Positions 36,832-37,089 of a stretch of 37,089 nt of DNA are shown here, in pieces. The stretch is from Epsilonproteobacteria bacterium tcs-49 (lineage in GTDB: Bacteria; Campylobacterota; Campylobacteria; Campylobacterales; Sulfurovaceae). Each line of letters starts with the position of its first letter. Position 1 is the first letter of the stretch. The translations under genes were made by a program, and so were the position numbers. The stretch covers positions 1-37,089 of the forward strand of contig LLYS01000014.1 of assembly GCA_002049495.1 (NCBI GenBank), in the 5' to 3' direction. The notes under the pieces are model-generated. The model did no database searches and had not been told where the DNA came from. It saw only the letters and a program-made list of their open reading frames with translations.

Positions 36832-37089
36832 TTACTGTTCGATCTCTTCGAGGTAGATATCGTATCTGGGATAGATAAAGGTACTGTCCCGGTATACGAA
36901 GACGCGTTCGGGTTCGTCAACTGCGTACGCTTTGATCTTGATAGGCACGGGCGTATCTTTACGCTCATCCTCTACCAACACCTCCTTTGTCGAAAGGATC
37001 ACGATCTCTTTGCTCTTTTTACCGGCATCAAGCTCAAAGCGTACGCAGTTGACGAACCCGAACGCGTCTTCGTATACCGGGACAGTACC
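36832..37089 (-). CDS. Unknown protein, C-terminal part (runs off the window)
   Basis: An open frame without a start inside the window, 85 residues to a TAA at 36832-36834, ending with YPRYDIYLEEIEQ. I recognise no family; the segment is beta-rich and charged. Two points weaken it: the first ~19 codons (37089 to about 37034) are an exact reverse complement of codons near the end, so that portion may not be the true upstream sequence (see the inverted repeat). The C-terminal ~65 residues, followed by a terminator-like hairpin, look like a real gene end. Confidence 0.5.
   Translation of the reverse strand, partial: GTVPVYEDAFGFVNCVRFELDAGKKSKEIVILSTKEVLVEDERKDTPVPIKIKAYAVDEPERVFVYRDSTFIYPRYDIYLEEIEQ
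36880..37089. repeat. 56-bp perfect inverted repeat at the window edge
   Basis: Positions 36880-36935 and 37034-37089 are perfect reverse complements over 56 bp; after a single mismatch (36936/37033) six more pairs match. The 3' arm ends exactly at the last base of the window. The loop is about 98 bp. Both arms lie in an open coding frame, which a natural gene would hardly allow, so a fold-back artefact at a contig end is the leading explanation. Confidence 0.9.

Overview
The window looks like a chromosome piece from a free-living, sulfur-oxidiser-like member of the Campylobacterota (Sulfurimonas/Sulfurovum/Sulfuricurvum type). The reasons are the rplI-hslV-hslU-era order, a Campylobacter-style HslV whose catalytic threonine sits behind a short leader, a DUF4492 gene in front of cydAB, and protein sequences typical of that phylum. 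This placement is inference; no 16S rRNA or other decisive marker is present. Most of the window is about 50% GC by eye, but the first ~1.9 kb is clearly AT-rich.

Layout. (1) 1-1.9 kb: an AT-rich accessory patch with a hamA-type nuclease gene (Hachiman/DUF1837) followed by a hamB helicase gene cut off just where its Walker A motif should begin. (2) 1.9-5.2 kb, minus strand: a rhodanese-like protein, a DUF502 membrane protein, a small membrane protein and an M3 oligopeptidase. (3) 5.25-17.8 kb, plus strand: rplI, hslV, hslU and era run without a break into nine genes for an MSHA/Cts-type type IV pilus or transformation machine (PilM-N fusion, PilO-like, PilP-like, secretin, ExeA-type ATPase, TPR anchor protein, unknown secreted protein, GspE/MshE ATPase, GspF/MshG platform). 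No pilin genes follow. (4) 17.8-22.1 kb, minus strand: pgpA, a small MscS channel, a short CorA-like transporter, a DASS anion symporter and an M42-like peptidase. (5) 22.2-27.4 kb, mainly plus: argH, two EAL-HDOD paralogues on either side of a convergent HIT gene, and a CDF metal exporter. (6) 27.4-30.9 kb: clpB behind a consensus promoter and a CIRCE operator, an unannotated 33-residue membrane peptide, and a thioredoxin-type arsenate reductase. (7) 30.9-36.7 kb, minus strand: a compact nine-gene cytochrome bd operon (DUF4492, cydA, cydB, a 46-residue membrane peptide, two NifX/NifB-like cofactor-binding proteins, an anchored hypothetical, a TDT/TehA channel, a cytoplasmic hypothetical). Its promoter carries two inverted copies of a 12-bp site. 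(8) 36.8 kb to the end: the 3' part of an unknown gene whose last 56 bp are an exact inverted copy of sequence 154 bp inside the window, most likely a fold-back assembly or amplification artefact.

How the parts may work together. The pilus-type cluster encodes almost a complete inner-membrane platform, motor and secretin, and its motor has an N-terminal MshEN-like (c-di-GMP-binding family) domain. The two EAL-HDOD proteins nearby keep most phosphodiesterase residues, so a c-di-GMP link is possible but unproven. The cyd operon is the best candidate for an under-described module: a bd oxidase co-transcribed with two cofactor-chaperone-like proteins, an anion channel and two tiny membrane proteins under one operator pair.
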